Position numbers and translations under genes: made by a program. 64,000 nt of DNA from Streptomyces tuirus. GTDB taxonomy: Bacteria > Actinomycetota > Actinomycetes > Streptomycetales > Streptomycetaceae. A model generated the notes under the pieces. It saw only the letters and a list, made by a program, of their open reading frames with translations. It made no database searches and was not told the DNA's origin. Shown piece after piece: positions 1 to 8,361 of the stretch (its first letter is position 1; the number at the start of each line of letters is the position of its first letter). The stretch spans positions 2,112,501-2,176,500 of the forward strand of contig JAGTPG010000002.1 of the NCBI GenBank assembly GCA_018195615.1, written 5' to 3'.

Positions 1-273
<273 letters not shown>

Positions 274-761
274 ATGCTTTTCACGGGAGCGGAACAGTCG
301 GAGGAATGATCCGACCGTTCACAGCGTCCTCGCTGTGTATTTCAAAGGAACCTCGCCCCAGCAGATGCTGGAGACGGGGTATCAACATATCTGGCGTTGA
401 CTTTTGGCACGCTGTTGAGTTCTCAAGGAACGGTCGCTTCCTTTGTACTCACCCGAGAGACTCTCTCGCGGCTTTCCTCCGGGCGCTTCCCTTCGGTCTT
501 GCGTTTCCGACTCTATCAGATCCTTTCCGATCCGATTCCCTGTCGGCGAGATTTGCCGGGAGGCCTTGGCTTTCGCTCGTCGGCCTTTCGACATTCACTA
601 CGTTAGCTGATTCCCCGCCCAGACTCATAATCGAGTCCACCGGCGCCGAATTCAGGCATGCGGGCACGCCGAATTCGCCCCTGCTGGGGAGGTAGCTAGG
701 TAGTGGGTTGGCCGCTTCCGGCTGCTGGCGAATGCCGTACCCGGCTCAAGCGGCTCGGGCT
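274..761 (-). promoter_or_regulatory. rrn operon leader region
   Basis: About 490 bases upstream of the 16S gene contain no credible protein gene on either strand. On the minus strand the leader carries TTGAGAACTCAACAGCGTGCC-like sequence (complement around 406-426), whose TTGAG/CTCAA palindrome is conserved in actinobacterial rRNA leaders and spacers and is thought to act in processing or antitermination. A TAGAGT hexamer (complement 510-515) could be the -10 of an inner promoter, but no convincing -35 sits upstream of it. Streptomyces rrn operons usually have several tandem promoters, so others may lie here unrecognised. Confidence 0.7.
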
Positions 762-790
762 ACATTACGCACCTCGCGAGGGCACGTCAA
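762..790 (-). promoter_or_regulatory. Probable distal rrn promoter
   Basis: On the minus strand there is a TTGACG hexamer (785-790), a 17-base spacer and TAATGT (762-767), a near-consensus housekeeping-sigma promoter pointing at the 16S gene. It lies directly at the 3' end of the glycosylase gene, and its -35 box overlaps that gene's stop codon (787-789). It fits the outermost promoter of a multi-promoter rrn operon. Confidence 0.65.
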
Positions 791-1428
791 CTTCGGCGGC
801 GCCTCGGTACATGGGCCCTATAGGGGCTCACTGTCGGGTCGTTGGCGATCCAGAAGCGCCAGGGGTGCACGGCTCCCTCGCCGGCCACGCCGGTGCGGGG
901 GCCGTTGAGTACCTGGTCGGAGGCCACGGGGGTGCCGCTCAGCATGCGGAGGGGGGTGTCCTCCGTGGTGCACGCGTCCGTTCCGTCCAGGGAGCGGTCC
1001 ACGCCCAGGGCCGTGGCCAGCCGGGCCGGGCCTTTGGCCAGTTCCTTGTCATTGCGGGCCGAGAGCCGACGGGTGCGCGCCAGTTCGGCGCCCTCGATGA
1101 TCTCGCCCGCGCGGAGCAGGACCGCGCTCGCCTTGTCCTCGGGGCCGCACACGAGGTTCATGCAGAACCACATGCCGTAGGTGAAGTAGACGTAGACGTG
1201 CCCGGGCGGACCGAACATCACGTCGTTGCGGGCCGTGCGGCCGCGATAGGCGTGGGAGCCGGGGTCGTTCTCACCGTCGTAGGCCTCGACCTCGGTGAGG
1301 CGGAGGGCGATCGGACCGTCCGGGGTGGTGCGTACCAGGATGCGGCCGAGGAGGTCGGGGGCGACATCGAGGACGGACCGGTCGAAGAACTCCCTGGGCA
1401 GGGGCGTACGGTCGGGGGTCGCGATCAT
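787..1428 (-). CDS. DNA-3-methyladenine glycosylase (AAG/MPG family)
   Basis: This 213-residue protein is a monofunctional glycosylase that removes alkylated or deaminated purines at the start of base excision repair. The family signature is plain: LTEVEAYDG at 44-52, with Glu48 at the place of the catalytic glutamate of human AAG, then GSHAYRG at 57-63 and the PPGHVYVYFTYGMWFCMN block at about 74-91. The length matches the family (about 200 residues). I chose the ATG at 1428 because homologues begin shortly before the PREFF motif; the longer frame upstream is out-of-frame shadow of spo0M. No strong ribosome binding site is visible. The gene reads towards the rrn operon and its end overlaps the probable rrn promoter. 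Confidence 0.92.
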   Translation of the reverse strand: MIATPDRTPLPREFFDRSVLDVAPDLLGRILVRTTPDGPIALRLTEVEAYDGENDPGSHAYRGRTARNDVMFGPPGHVYVYFTYGMWFCMNLVCGPEDKASAVLLRAGEIIEGAELARTRRLSARNDKELAKGPARLATALGVDRSLDGTDACTTEDTPLRMLSGTPVASDQVLNGPRTGVAGEGAVHPWRFWIANDPTVSPYRAHVPRRRRS

Positions 1429-1573
1429 GCCGTCCGAGGGTACTGGAGACGAGCGGTGCGGCGGGGTGGCGAGCGGGCACAGGCCTTGCCAGGGTGAGGG
1501 CATGGAACCGGCCACGGCCGGATCGCGTTTGTAGTGGTCAGGGATCCACCCGTAGTGGGCGAGAGGGAGAGAC

Positions 1574-2356
1574 ATGGCGTTCAAGAAGCTGCTCGCGAGC
1601 CTGGGGGCCGGCGGGGCTTCGGTCGAGACGGTGCTGCACGAGGTCAACGTCGTGCCGGGCGGTGTCGTCCAGGGTGAGGTGCGGATCCAGGGCGGGTCCG
1701 TGAACCAGCAGATCGAGGGGCTCTCGGTCGGGCTGCAGGCCAAGGTCGAGGTGGAGAGCGGCGACCAGGAGTACAAGCAGGACATCGAGTTCACGAAGTC
1801 GCGGCTGGGCGGGGCGTTCGAGCTGCAGGCGGGTGCGGTGCACGCGGTGCAGTTCGGGCTGGAGATCCCGTGGGAGACGCCGATCACCATGATCGACGGT
1901 CAGGCGCTGCGCGGCATGAACATCGGGGTGTCCACGGAGCTGGAGATCGCGCGTGCCGTGGACTCCGGTGACCTGGACCCGGTCAATGTGCACCCGCTGC
2001 CGGCGCAGAAGGCGATTCTCGACGCGTTCGTCCAGCTGGGCTTCCGGTTCAAGAACGCGGACATGGAGCGCGGTGTGATCCGGGGTACGCGGCAGCGGCT
2101 GCCGTTCTACCAGGAGATCGAGTTCTACCCGCCGCAGCAGTACCGGGGGCTGAACCAGGTCGAGCTGAGCTTCGTGGCCGACCAGAACGCCATGGACGTG
2201 GTGCTGGAGATGGACAAGAAGCCGGGTCTGTTCAGCGAGGGCAGTGACACCTTCCGGTCGTTCCAGGTGGGTCTCAACGACTACCAGGGGACCGACTGGG
2301 TCGCGTACCTCAACCAGTGGCTGTCCGAGGTCGGCAGCAAGCGCAACTGGTTCTAG
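1574..2356 (+). CDS. Spo0M-family sporulation protein (arrestin fold)
   Basis: This 260-residue soluble protein belongs to the Spo0M family, which has an arrestin-like double beta-sandwich and influences sporulation onset in Bacillus; the exact role in Streptomyces is not settled. Family features are the MAFKKLLASLG start, an acidic beta-rich first half (LHEVNVVPGGVVQGEVRI near residue 20), a short PxETPIT linker at mid-length and a C-terminal half ending in LNQWLSEVGSKRNWF. There is no signal peptide or membrane segment. A GAGAGGGAGA ribosome binding site precedes the ATG. The next gene starts 40 bases downstream on the same strand, so the two may be co-transcribed up to the terminator at 2975. 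Confidence 0.9.
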   Translation: MAFKKLLASLGAGGASVETVLHEVNVVPGGVVQGEVRIQGGSVNQQIEGLSVGLQAKVEVESGDQEYKQDIEFTKSRLGGAFELQAGAVHAVQFGLEIPWETPITMIDGQALRGMNIGVSTELEIARAVDSGDLDPVNVHPLPAQKAILDAFVQLGFRFKNADMERGVIRGTRQRLPFYQEIEFYPPQQYRGLNQVELSFVADQNAMDVVLEMDKKPGLFSEGSDTFRSFQVGLNDYQGTDWVAYLNQWLSEVGSKRNWF

Positions 2357-2396
2357 GCTCGGAGGCGACTGCACGAAACGATCAGGAGGTACCGAG

Positions 2397-2936
2397 GTGA
2401 CCGAGCTCAAGCGGCGGCCGCTCCCCCACGACTTCCATCCGCCCGTACCGTCGTTCACGGTGACGAGCAAGGACGTCCAGGAGGGTGCGACGCTCCAGGA
2501 CGCTCAGGTCCACGCGGCCGGCAACACCTCGCCGCAGCTGCGGTGGGAGGGCTTCCCGGCCGAGACCAAGAGCTTCGCCGTGACCTGTTACGACCCCGAC
2601 GCCCCGACGGGCAGCGGGTTCTGGCACTGGGTGGTGTTCGACATCCCGGCCTCGGTGACCGAGCTGCCGACGGGTGCGGGCAGCGGTGGGTTCGAGGGGC
2701 TGCCCGAGGGCGCGATCCACGCCCGTAACGACTACGGCAGCAAGGACTTCGGTGGGGCCGCGCCGCCGCCCGGGGACGGGCCGCACCGGTATGTGTTCAC
2801 GGTGTACGCGGTGGACCAGGAGAAGCTCGGTCCGGACTCCGACGCCAGCCCGGCCGCCGTGGGCTTCAACCTGCGGTTCCACACCCTCGGGCGGGCTCAG
2901 CTGATCGGTGAGTACGAGGTGCCCGCCGAGGGCTGA
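2397..2936 (+). CDS. YbhB/YbcL-type PEBP (Raf kinase inhibitor-like) protein
   Basis: This 179-residue protein belongs to the phosphatidylethanolamine-binding protein family of small anion- or ligand-binding proteins. The conserved pocket motif is visible as CYDPDAPTGSGFWHWVVFDIP-type sequence in the middle, followed by NDYGSKDFGGAAPPPGDGPH and YVFTVYAVD. No export signal is seen, so it is probably cytoplasmic. The GTG at 2397 was chosen because a perfect AGGAGG lies seven bases upstream at 2384-2389; further upstream the frame runs through the end of spo0M. It is followed by a strong intrinsic terminator. The cellular ligand in Streptomyces is unknown. Confidence 0.9.
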   Translation: MTELKRRPLPHDFHPPVPSFTVTSKDVQEGATLQDAQVHAAGNTSPQLRWEGFPAETKSFAVTCYDPDAPTGSGFWHWVVFDIPASVTELPTGAGSGGFEGLPEGAIHARNDYGSKDFGGAAPPPGDGPHRYVFTVYAVDQEKLGPDSDASPAAVGFNLRFHTLGRAQLIGEYEVPAEG

Positions 2937-2974
2937 GCCGGCCGCTGGGCGATCCCAGGGTTCATGCAACGTTT

Positions 2975-3016
2975 GCCCGCTCCTGGTCTTGGAATTGATC
3001 AGGAGCGGGCATTTTT
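2975..3016 (+). terminator. Intrinsic terminator after the spo0M/PEBP pair
   Basis: A perfect 11-bp inverted repeat, GCCCGCTCCTG (2975-2985) and CAGGAGCGGGC (3000-3010), is followed at once by ATTTTTG. This is a classic rho-independent terminator for the + strand. Confidence 0.92.
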
Positions 3017-3146
3017 GTTGCCGGGGGTCGCGGGGGTCACCCCCCGTGGGAGCAGCAGATATTGCGTTGTCCATCTCGGCGTGCCCGGCCAGAGTTGATC
3101 CCAGCCCGCCAGGGGGTGGGCCGGTGCACACGGGAGGTGGGCTGGT

Positions 3147-3653
3147 ATGCGGGACACGCTGGTACTCAACGCGAGCTTCGAGCCGCTGTCGACGGTGACG
3201 TTGAACCGAGCCGTCGTTCTGGTGCTTCAGGACAAGGCCGTCGTCGAGCAGGCCCACCCCGAACTTCGGATGCGTGGAGCCGCGGTCGACATACCGGCGC
3301 CGCGTGTGATCAGGCTCTGCCAGTACGTACGGGTGCCGTTTCGAAGACGAGCGCCGTGGTCGAGGCGGGGTGTGCTGGTGCGGGACCGGCACAGGTGCGC
3401 GTACTGCGGCCGGCGGGCGACGACCGTGGACCACGTGGTGCCGCGGTCGCAGGGTGGGCAGGACACGTGGCTGAACACGGTGGCCTCTTGTGCGGAGGAC
3501 AATCACCGGAAGGCGAACCGGACTCCGGACGAGGCGGGGATGCCGTTGCTTCGGGAGCCGTTTGAGCCTACGCCCGCCGATGCGATGTTGCTCGCGCTGG
3601 CGCAGGAGGACTTTGCGGCGCTGCCGGAGTGGTTGGCACTGGACGCGGCGTGA
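3147..3653 (+). CDS. HNH endonuclease
   Basis: This 168-residue protein has an HNH nuclease fold at residues 80-125. It shows a CAYCG zinc knuckle (Cys84, Cys87), the catalytic DH pair (Asp95-His96) and a second ASCAEDNHRK zinc/metal segment (Cys115, His120). The N-terminal 70 residues form the beta-rich domain (LVLNASFEPLSTV) common to a large actinobacterial family of stand-alone HNH proteins; they are conserved single-copy genes, not obviously mobile. The ATG at 3147 follows a GGGAGGTGGG run. Substrate and role are not established; it could act in repair or in processing of branched DNA. No toxin or methyltransferase partner is adjacent, which argues against a restriction system. Confidence 0.9.
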   Translation: MRDTLVLNASFEPLSTVTLNRAVVLVLQDKAVVEQAHPELRMRGAAVDIPAPRVIRLCQYVRVPFRRRAPWSRRGVLVRDRHRCAYCGRRATTVDHVVPRSQGGQDTWLNTVASCAEDNHRKANRTPDEAGMPLLREPFEPTPADAMLLALAQEDFAALPEWLALDAA

Positions 3654-3718
3654 TCCATCGCCGTAGGGCCTTGGGCGGTTCTTCGGCTTGCGGATGGTTT
3701 GTGGCTTGTCGCGCAGTT

Positions 3719-3749
3719 CCCCGCGCCCCTGAAGAAGGTGGGCGCGGGG
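3719..3749. terminator. Hairpin between converging HNH and SPFH genes
   Basis: A 10-bp perfect stem, CCCCGCGCCC (3719-3728) with GGGCGCGGGG (3740-3749), lies between two convergent genes and can end transcription from both sides. The surrounding GTCGCGCAGTTCCCCGCGCC wording is a stock Streptomyces intergenic element seen at many gene ends. Confidence 0.75.
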
Positions 3750-3769
3750 CACTTGCGTTTCAGCTGCCG

Positions 3770-4729
3770 TCAGTCGATCGACGGCTTCTCGCGGCGTTCC
3801 TGGGCCGGTACGGCTGCGCCGGACGCGCCTCCGTTGCCGCCGGAACCGCCGCCGATGCCGCCGAAGTTGCCCATCGCGCCGGAGAGGCCCTTGAGGGCGT
3901 CGCCGATTTCGCTGGGGACGATCCAGAGCTTGTTCGCGTCGCCTTCGGCGATCTTGGGGAGCATCTGGAGGTACTGGTAGGAGAGGAGCTTCTGGTCCGG
4001 GTCTCCGGCGTGGATGGCCTCGAAGACCGTACGGACGGCCTGGGCCTCGCCCTCGGCGCGCAGGGCGGCTGCCTTTGCCTCACCTTCGGCGCGCAGGATC
4101 TGGGACTGCTTCTCGCCTTCGGCGCGCAGGATCTCGGACTGCCGGACACCTTCGGCCTGGAGGATCGCGGCGCGCTTGTCACGGTCGGCGCGCATCTGCT
4201 TCTCCATCGAGTCCTGGATGGAGGTGGGCGGCTCGATCGCCTTGAGTTCGACGCGGTTGACGCGGATGCCCCACTTGCCGGTGGCCTCGTCGAGGACGCC
4301 GCGCAGGGCCGCGTTGATCTCCTCGCGGGAGGTCAGGGTCCGCTCGAGGTCCATGCCGCCGATGATGTTGCGGAGCGTGGTGACGGTGAGCTGCTCGATC
4401 GCCTGGATGTAGCTGGCGACTTCGTAGGTGGCGGCACGGGCGTCGGTCACCTGGTAGTAGATGACCGTGTCGATGTTGACGACCAGGTTGTCCTGGGTGA
4501 TGACCGGCTGCGGCGGGAACGGGACGACCTGTTCCCGCAGGTCGATGCGGTTGCGGATGGTGTCGATGAACGGGACGACGATGTTCAGGCCCGCGTTGAG
4601 TGTCCGCGTGTAGCGGCCGAAGCGCTCGACGATGGCCGCGCTGGCCTGTGGGATGACTTGGATCGTCTTGATCAGGGCGATGAAGACCAACACCACCAGA
4701 ATGATCAGGACGATGATGACCGGTTCCAT
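3770..4729 (-). CDS. SPFH-domain membrane protein (stomatin/QmcA-like)
   Basis: This 319-residue protein has one N-terminal membrane segment (about residues 3-22, IIVLIILVVLVFIALI), an SPFH/band 7 domain (about 25-190) and a long charged helix with repeated RAEGE(A/K) units at about 195-235, typical of stomatin oligomers. The tail is Gly-rich. Stomatin-like proteins build rings in ordered membrane patches and often control a partner protease or NfeD protein; an NfeD gene lies just upstream on the same strand, a classical pairing. The ATG at 4729 is the only start that includes the whole membrane anchor. Confidence 0.92.
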   Translation of the reverse strand: MEPVIIVLIILVVLVFIALIKTIQVIPQASAAIVERFGRYTRTLNAGLNIVVPFIDTIRNRIDLREQVVPFPPQPVITQDNLVVNIDTVIYYQVTDARAATYEVASYIQAIEQLTVTTLRNIIGGMDLERTLTSREEINAALRGVLDEATGKWGIRVNRVELKAIEPPTSIQDSMEKQMRADRDKRAAILQAEGVRQSEILRAEGEKQSQILRAEGEAKAAALRAEGEAQAVRTVFEAIHAGDPDQKLLSYQYLQMLPKIAEGDANKLWIVPSEIGDALKGLSGAMGNFGGIGGGSGGNGGASGAAVPAQERREKPSID

Positions 4730-4859
4730 CGTCGTTCCCCGTACCTCTCTCCGCCTCGGCGCCTTCGGCAGATCTTATGGTTGTCGAAGATCTTGCTGGT
4801 CGAGTCTGACAGACCGTCGCGAACCTCGCGAGGAGTTCCTCCAGTTACGTCCTGCGAGG

Positions 4860-5291
4860 TCACATGACGATCGCGGTGGCTCCCTCGATGTCCACGACAT
4901 CCACTTCCTGGCCTACTTCGTAAGCGCGGTCGGTGTCGAGAGCACGGGCCGACCAGACCTCTCCGGCGAGTTTGATCCGGCCGCCGGAGGCGTCGACGCG
5001 TTCCAGGACGACGGCTTGTCTGCCCTTCAACGCGTCCACCCCGGTGGCGAGTTGGGGTCGCTGGGCGCGATGCCGGTTCGCGATGGGCCGTACGACGGCG
5101 ATGCCCGCGGTCGAGACGACGGCGAAGACGGCGACCTGGGCGACGGCTCCGCCGCCGAAGACGCCGGTGACCACCGCCGCGGCGATGGCGCCCACCGCGA
5201 GCATGCCGAGTTCGGGCATCGCGGTGATCACGAGCGCGATGCCCAGCGCTGTCGCGCCGATCAGCCACCACAGCCATGCGTCGATTTCCAC
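4860..5291 (-). CDS. NfeD-like membrane protein
   Basis: This 143-residue protein has three or four N-terminal membrane helices (residues 6-75) and a C-terminal OB-fold domain (about 85-143, GRQAVVLERVDASGGRIKL onwards to VDVVDIEGATAIVM). This is the short NfeD form without the protease domain. NfeD proteins bind stomatin-family rings; the SPFH gene follows 130 bases downstream, so the two probably form one membrane complex. The spacer of 4730-4859 holds no recognisable gene. Confidence 0.92.
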   Translation of the reverse strand: MEIDAWLWWLIGATALGIALVITAMPELGMLAVGAIAAAVVTGVFGGGAVAQVAVFAVVSTAGIAVVRPIANRHRAQRPQLATGVDALKGRQAVVLERVDASGGRIKLAGEVWSARALDTDRAYEVGQEVDVVDIEGATAIVM

Positions 5292-5387
5292 ATGGTCATG
5301 GTAGGACCGCGGGCCCTGTCGCCGACAGGGCGCCGTGGTGTGAAATGCCGTTCTTACCCTGGGATTTGTGGGGCGCGGGGGGCCGGG

Positions 5388-6185
5388 TCAGGACAGCGGG
5401 AGGCCCTGTGCGGTCCAGCGTTCGCCCGCCTGTTCGACGACGAGCGGGAGGCCGAAGCAGAGGGAGAGGTTGCGGGAGGTGAGTTCGAGCTCCAGCGGGC
5501 CGGCGGCGAGGACCTTGCCCTGGCGGATCATGAGGACGTGCGTGAAGCCCGGGGGGATCTCCTCGACGTGGTGGGTGACCATGAGCATCGAGGGGGCGAT
5601 GGGGTCGCGGGCGAGGCGGCCGAGGCGGCGGACGAGGTCCTCGCGGCCGCCGAGGTCGAGGCCGGCGGCGGGCTCGTCGAGGAGCAGCAGCTCGGGGTCG
5701 GTCATCAGGGCGCGGGCGATGAGGGTGCGCTTGCGCTCGCCCTCGGAGAGGGTGCCGAACCTGCGCTCCAGGTATTCGCTCATGCCGAGGCGGTCGAGGA
5801 AGGCGCGGGCGCGCTGCTCGTCGATCTCCTCGTAGTCCTCGTGCCAGGTGGCGGTCATGCCGTAGGCGGCGGTCAGCACCGTTTCCAGGACGGTCTGGCG
5901 CTTGGGGAGCTTCTCGGTCATGGCGATGCCGGCCATGCCGATGCGGGGGCGCAGTTCGAAGACGTCGGTGCCGGGCTTGCCGAGGGTCTCGCCGAGGATG
6001 GCGGCGGTGCCCGAGCTGGGGAAGAGGTAGGTGGAGGCGAGGTTCAGGAGGGTGGTCTTGCCGGCTCCGTTCGGGCCGAGGATGACCCAGCGCTCGCCCT
6101 CCTTGACCGACCAGGAGACCTGGTCCACCAGAGCCCGGCCCTCGCGGACCACGGATACGTCCTGAAGCTCCAGAACATCGCTCAT
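5388..6185 (-). CDS. ABC transporter ATP-binding protein
   Basis: This 265-residue ATPase carries Walker A GPNGAGKT at 38-45, an LSEGERKR signature, Walker B LLLLDEPAAGLD and the switch histidine in VTHHVEEIP. It resembles the stand-alone ModF/YbbL-like ATPases found in actinobacteria (MSDVLELQDVSVVREGRALV start). No permease gene is next to it, so its membrane partner is encoded elsewhere or it works without one. The ATG at 6185 is preceded by AAGGGGAGA. The cargo cannot be told from the sequence. Confidence 0.88.
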   Translation of the reverse strand: MSDVLELQDVSVVREGRALVDQVSWSVKEGERWVILGPNGAGKTTLLNLASTYLFPSSGTAAILGETLGKPGTDVFELRPRIGMAGIAMTEKLPKRQTVLETVLTAAYGMTATWHEDYEEIDEQRARAFLDRLGMSEYLERRFGTLSEGERKRTLIARALMTDPELLLLDEPAAGLDLGGREDLVRRLGRLARDPIAPSMLMVTHHVEEIPPGFTHVLMIRQGKVLAAGPLELELTSRNLSLCFGLPLVVEQAGERWTAQGLPLS

Positions 6186-6336
6186 GAGCGCGTTGTCTCC
6201 CCTTGCAGTGTGGCCGGTCTCGGCTGTCGCGTACGCCTGTGGCTCGGTCCGCCGCGCCGGTGGGCGCAGCCCTCCATGAAATCTACGCCACCGGTCGGCC
6301 GGGGCATTCCCTCGGTCCGGTCCTTAGGGTGGGGGC

Positions 6337-7121
6337 ATGCTTTGTGAACCGCGCGCTGGACGTCTCGCAGCTTGGGGAAATGCCCTTTTGGCCGGACTTG
6401 TCTCTCCGGATGACGCCGTGCTCGCCATCGTCGGAGAGGACGCGGTGCATCGGGTGGAGGGGCTCCCCGGTGAGCCGGGCCAGGTCGGGCTGACGCTCGC
6501 GCTGGGGCGGCTGCGCAGGCTCGGGGTGACCGGCCTGCGGGTCGCCCTGCCCGCGCCGGGGCATCCGCTGGGGCTGAGCGGGCCGCCGGAGTTCAACGCG
6601 AGGGCGCTGGAGGCCGAGGAGGCGGTGGTCTGTTACGGGGCCGCCTTCGGGCTGGTGCCGGACGTGTACGAGGCCGGACCTGAAGGTGTGCAGGTCGAGG
6701 TCGTCTGGCATGTGCTGCAGGTGCGGGAGGCGCCGCCTGCGGATGTGCCGTCGTTGGGTGAGGCGGAGCGGGAGCTCGCGGAGGCCCTGCGGGAGGCGAC
6801 CGAGGTGCTGACGCGGCTGGATGTGGCCGGGTCGGGGCCGGTGGCTGAGGCGGCGGTCGATGCGTATCGGGCTCGGGCCGAGCGGGGGCGGGAGGTGCTG
6901 GCGCCGGGGTATCCGTCGCGGGCGGTGCGGGTGCTGGAGTTGGCGCAGCGGGTGGGGACGCTCATCGCTGTGGCGACGGAGAGTGGGCACGGGGGTGCGG
7001 TGAGTTCGTCTGAGATTTTCGCGCGAAGGGAGGCGTTGCGGCCGGTGGAGCGGACGGCTCGGCGGGCGCAGGTCGCGGCGTACAACTCCGTTGTGGAGGA
7101 GCGGGAGCGGGGGTGCGGTGA
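6337..7121 (+). CDS. Conserved hypothetical protein (frame lost near its end)
   Basis: I do not recognise a functional family. The protein is about 260 residues, starts MLCEPRAGRLAAWGNALLAG, and is Ala/Leu/Glu-rich with a helical C-terminal half and no signal peptide or membrane segment. As given, the frame runs on through the hairpins and antisense across chpE to 7569, which is implausible. Adding one G to the run at 7109-7113 gives a stop (TGA 7119-7121) directly after VVEERERG. I infer a one-base deletion of the same kind seen in many other genes here. A + strand hairpin region follows, as expected at a gene end. Confidence 0.7.
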
Positions 7122-7207
7122 CTGGGGGTTGTGGTGGTGCTCGGGGTTGATGCTGAGGGCGGGGCGTTTCGCAGCCCGGCGTAGCGGGGTGCCGCCTGCG
7201 CCCACCC

Positions 7208-7286
7208 GTGCCGCCCCAGCGGCACGACTGCCCGCAGCTCAGCGGCTATGCGTCCGACCGGCCTCCCGGTGGGGCCGGGAGGCCGG
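7208..7286. terminator. Two hairpins between converging genes
   Basis: Two perfect inverted repeats lie between the unknown gene and chpE: GTGCCGC/GCGGCAC with a 4-base loop (7208-7225) and CCGGCCTCCCGG/CCGGGAGGCCGG with a 5-base loop (7258-7286). They are placed to end transcription in both directions. The first sits in GCGCCCACCCGTGCC wording that recurs at many Streptomyces gene ends. Confidence 0.75.
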
Positions 7287-7317
7287 GGTACCTCCGGCTC
7301 GGAGACGGAGGTGGGTG

Positions 7318-7563
7318 TCAGTGGTTGACGGCGAGGTTGCCGAAGGCGGGGTTCAGGACGCCCACGACGTTCACGCTGTTGCCCGACACGTTGACCGGGA
7401 CGTGCACCGGGGCCTGGACGACGTTGCCCGAGGCGACGCCCGGCGAGCCCACGGCCTTGCCGTCGGCGTGCGCGCCGCTCGTGGCGGAGGCCATGCCCGC
7501 GCCCGCGGCCAGCAGGCCACCGGTCACCATCGTCACGGCCGCGGCCTTCTTCAGGTTCTTCAC
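7318..7563 (-). CDS. chpE: Short chaplin ChpE
   Basis: This 81-residue secreted protein matches the short chaplin ChpE. A Sec signal peptide (KNLKKAAAVTMVTGGLLAAGAGMASA) is followed by one chaplin domain with the characteristic GKAVGSPGVASGNVVQAPV and NSVNVVGVLNPAFGN segments, ending in NH. Unlike most chaplins it has no cysteine pair, which is the hallmark of ChpE. Chaplins assemble into amyloid fibrils that lower surface tension and coat aerial hyphae. The GTG at 7563 has a GGAGGG ribosome binding site upstream; the longer frame to 7662 adds an unlikely leader. Confidence 0.95.
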   Translation of the reverse strand: MKNLKKAAAVTMVTGGLLAAGAGMASATSGAHADGKAVGSPGVASGNVVQAPVHVPVNVSGNSVNVVGVLNPAFGNLAVNH

Positions 7564-7719
7564 TTCTGAGCCCTCCTTGCGATTGCCGCGGCAGGCGCCG
7601 CAGCACGCACTGGAGAACGGCGGAGATCCACCGAGGATGCGCCATGTGAGGGACATTCCCACGACGGTATGAATCTCAGCCTGGAATGGAACCCTCCGTG
7701 TTGCCCTGGGGTGAGCGCG

Positions 7720-8361
7720 TCAGCCCGTCACGCCATGGCGAACGGCCCACAGGGCCGCCTGCGTCCGGTCGGCCAGGTCGAGTTTCATCAGGATGTTGGA
7801 GACGTGGGTCTTGACGGTCTTCTCGGAGAGGACAAGAGCGCGGGCGATCTCCCGGTTGGAGCGGCCGTCCGCTATCAGGCCGAGCACCTCGCGTTCGCGG
7901 TCGGTGAGCGAACCCGCCCTTCCCGGGCCCGAGTTGGCCTCCTCCTGGGAGAGCAGGGCGCCGGCGACCTCCGGCTGGAGGAGGATGTGCCCGGCGTGGA
8001 CGGAGCGGATGGCTCCGGCGAGGGCGTCGGGGTCGACGTCCTTGTAGACGTATCCGGCGGCGCCCGCGCGCAGGGCCGGGACCACCGTGCGCTGTTCGGT
8101 GAAGCTGGTGACGACCAGCACGCGCGCGGGGTTCTCCAGCTCGCGGAGTCTGCGCAGGGCGTCGACGCCGTCCATGCCCGGCATCTTTACGTCCATGAGG
8201 ATGACGTCGGGTTTCAGCTCCTCCGCGCGGTCGACTCCTTCGGCGCCGTCCGCCGCCTCGCCGACGACCTCGATGTCGTCCTGCACTTCGAGGAACGTGC
8301 GCAGGCCCCGGCGGACCACCTGGTGGTCGTCGACGAGCAGCACTCTGATTGCGTCAGCCAC
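7720..8361 (-). CDS. NarL/FixJ-family response regulator
   Basis: This 213-residue regulator has a receiver domain (residues 5-120) with acidic pocket Asp11-Asp12, phospho-acceptor Asp57 (LMDVKMPGMDG), Thr85 and Lys107, then a LuxR-type HTH (about 148-205, LTDREREVLGLIADGRSNREIA). It is the output partner of the kinase whose gene overlaps its start by eight bases. Targets are unknown; chpE lies immediately downstream on the same strand, separated by about 155 bases. Confidence 0.95.
   Translation of the reverse strand: MADAIRVLLVDDHQVVRRGLRTFLEVQDDIEVVGEAADGAEGVDRAEELKPDVILMDVKMPGMDGVDALRRLRELENPARVLVVTSFTEQRTVVPALRAGAAGYVYKDVDPDALAGAIRSVHAGHILLQPEVAGALLSQEEANSGPGRAGSLTDREREVLGLIADGRSNREIARALVLSEKTVKTHVSNILMKLDLADRTQAALWAVRHGVTG

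Noticed and set aside
787..1890. Long minus-strand frame giving a 367-residue glycosylase
   Set aside because: The first 150 residues are the antisense shadow of spo0M; family homology starts at the ATG at 1428.
3147..3653. HNH gene as part of a restriction or phage system
   Set aside because: No methyltransferase, terminase, integrase or toxin partner is adjacent; the family is a conserved chromosomal one.
2382..3752. Minus-strand 456-residue frame
   Set aside because: It is antisense to the PEBP and HNH genes and composed of Arg/Pro/Gly low-complexity text typical of GC-rich shadows.
7145..7300. Insertion sequence remnant
   Set aside because: The palindromes are of the stock Streptomyces gene-end type; no transposase fragment or target duplication is seen.
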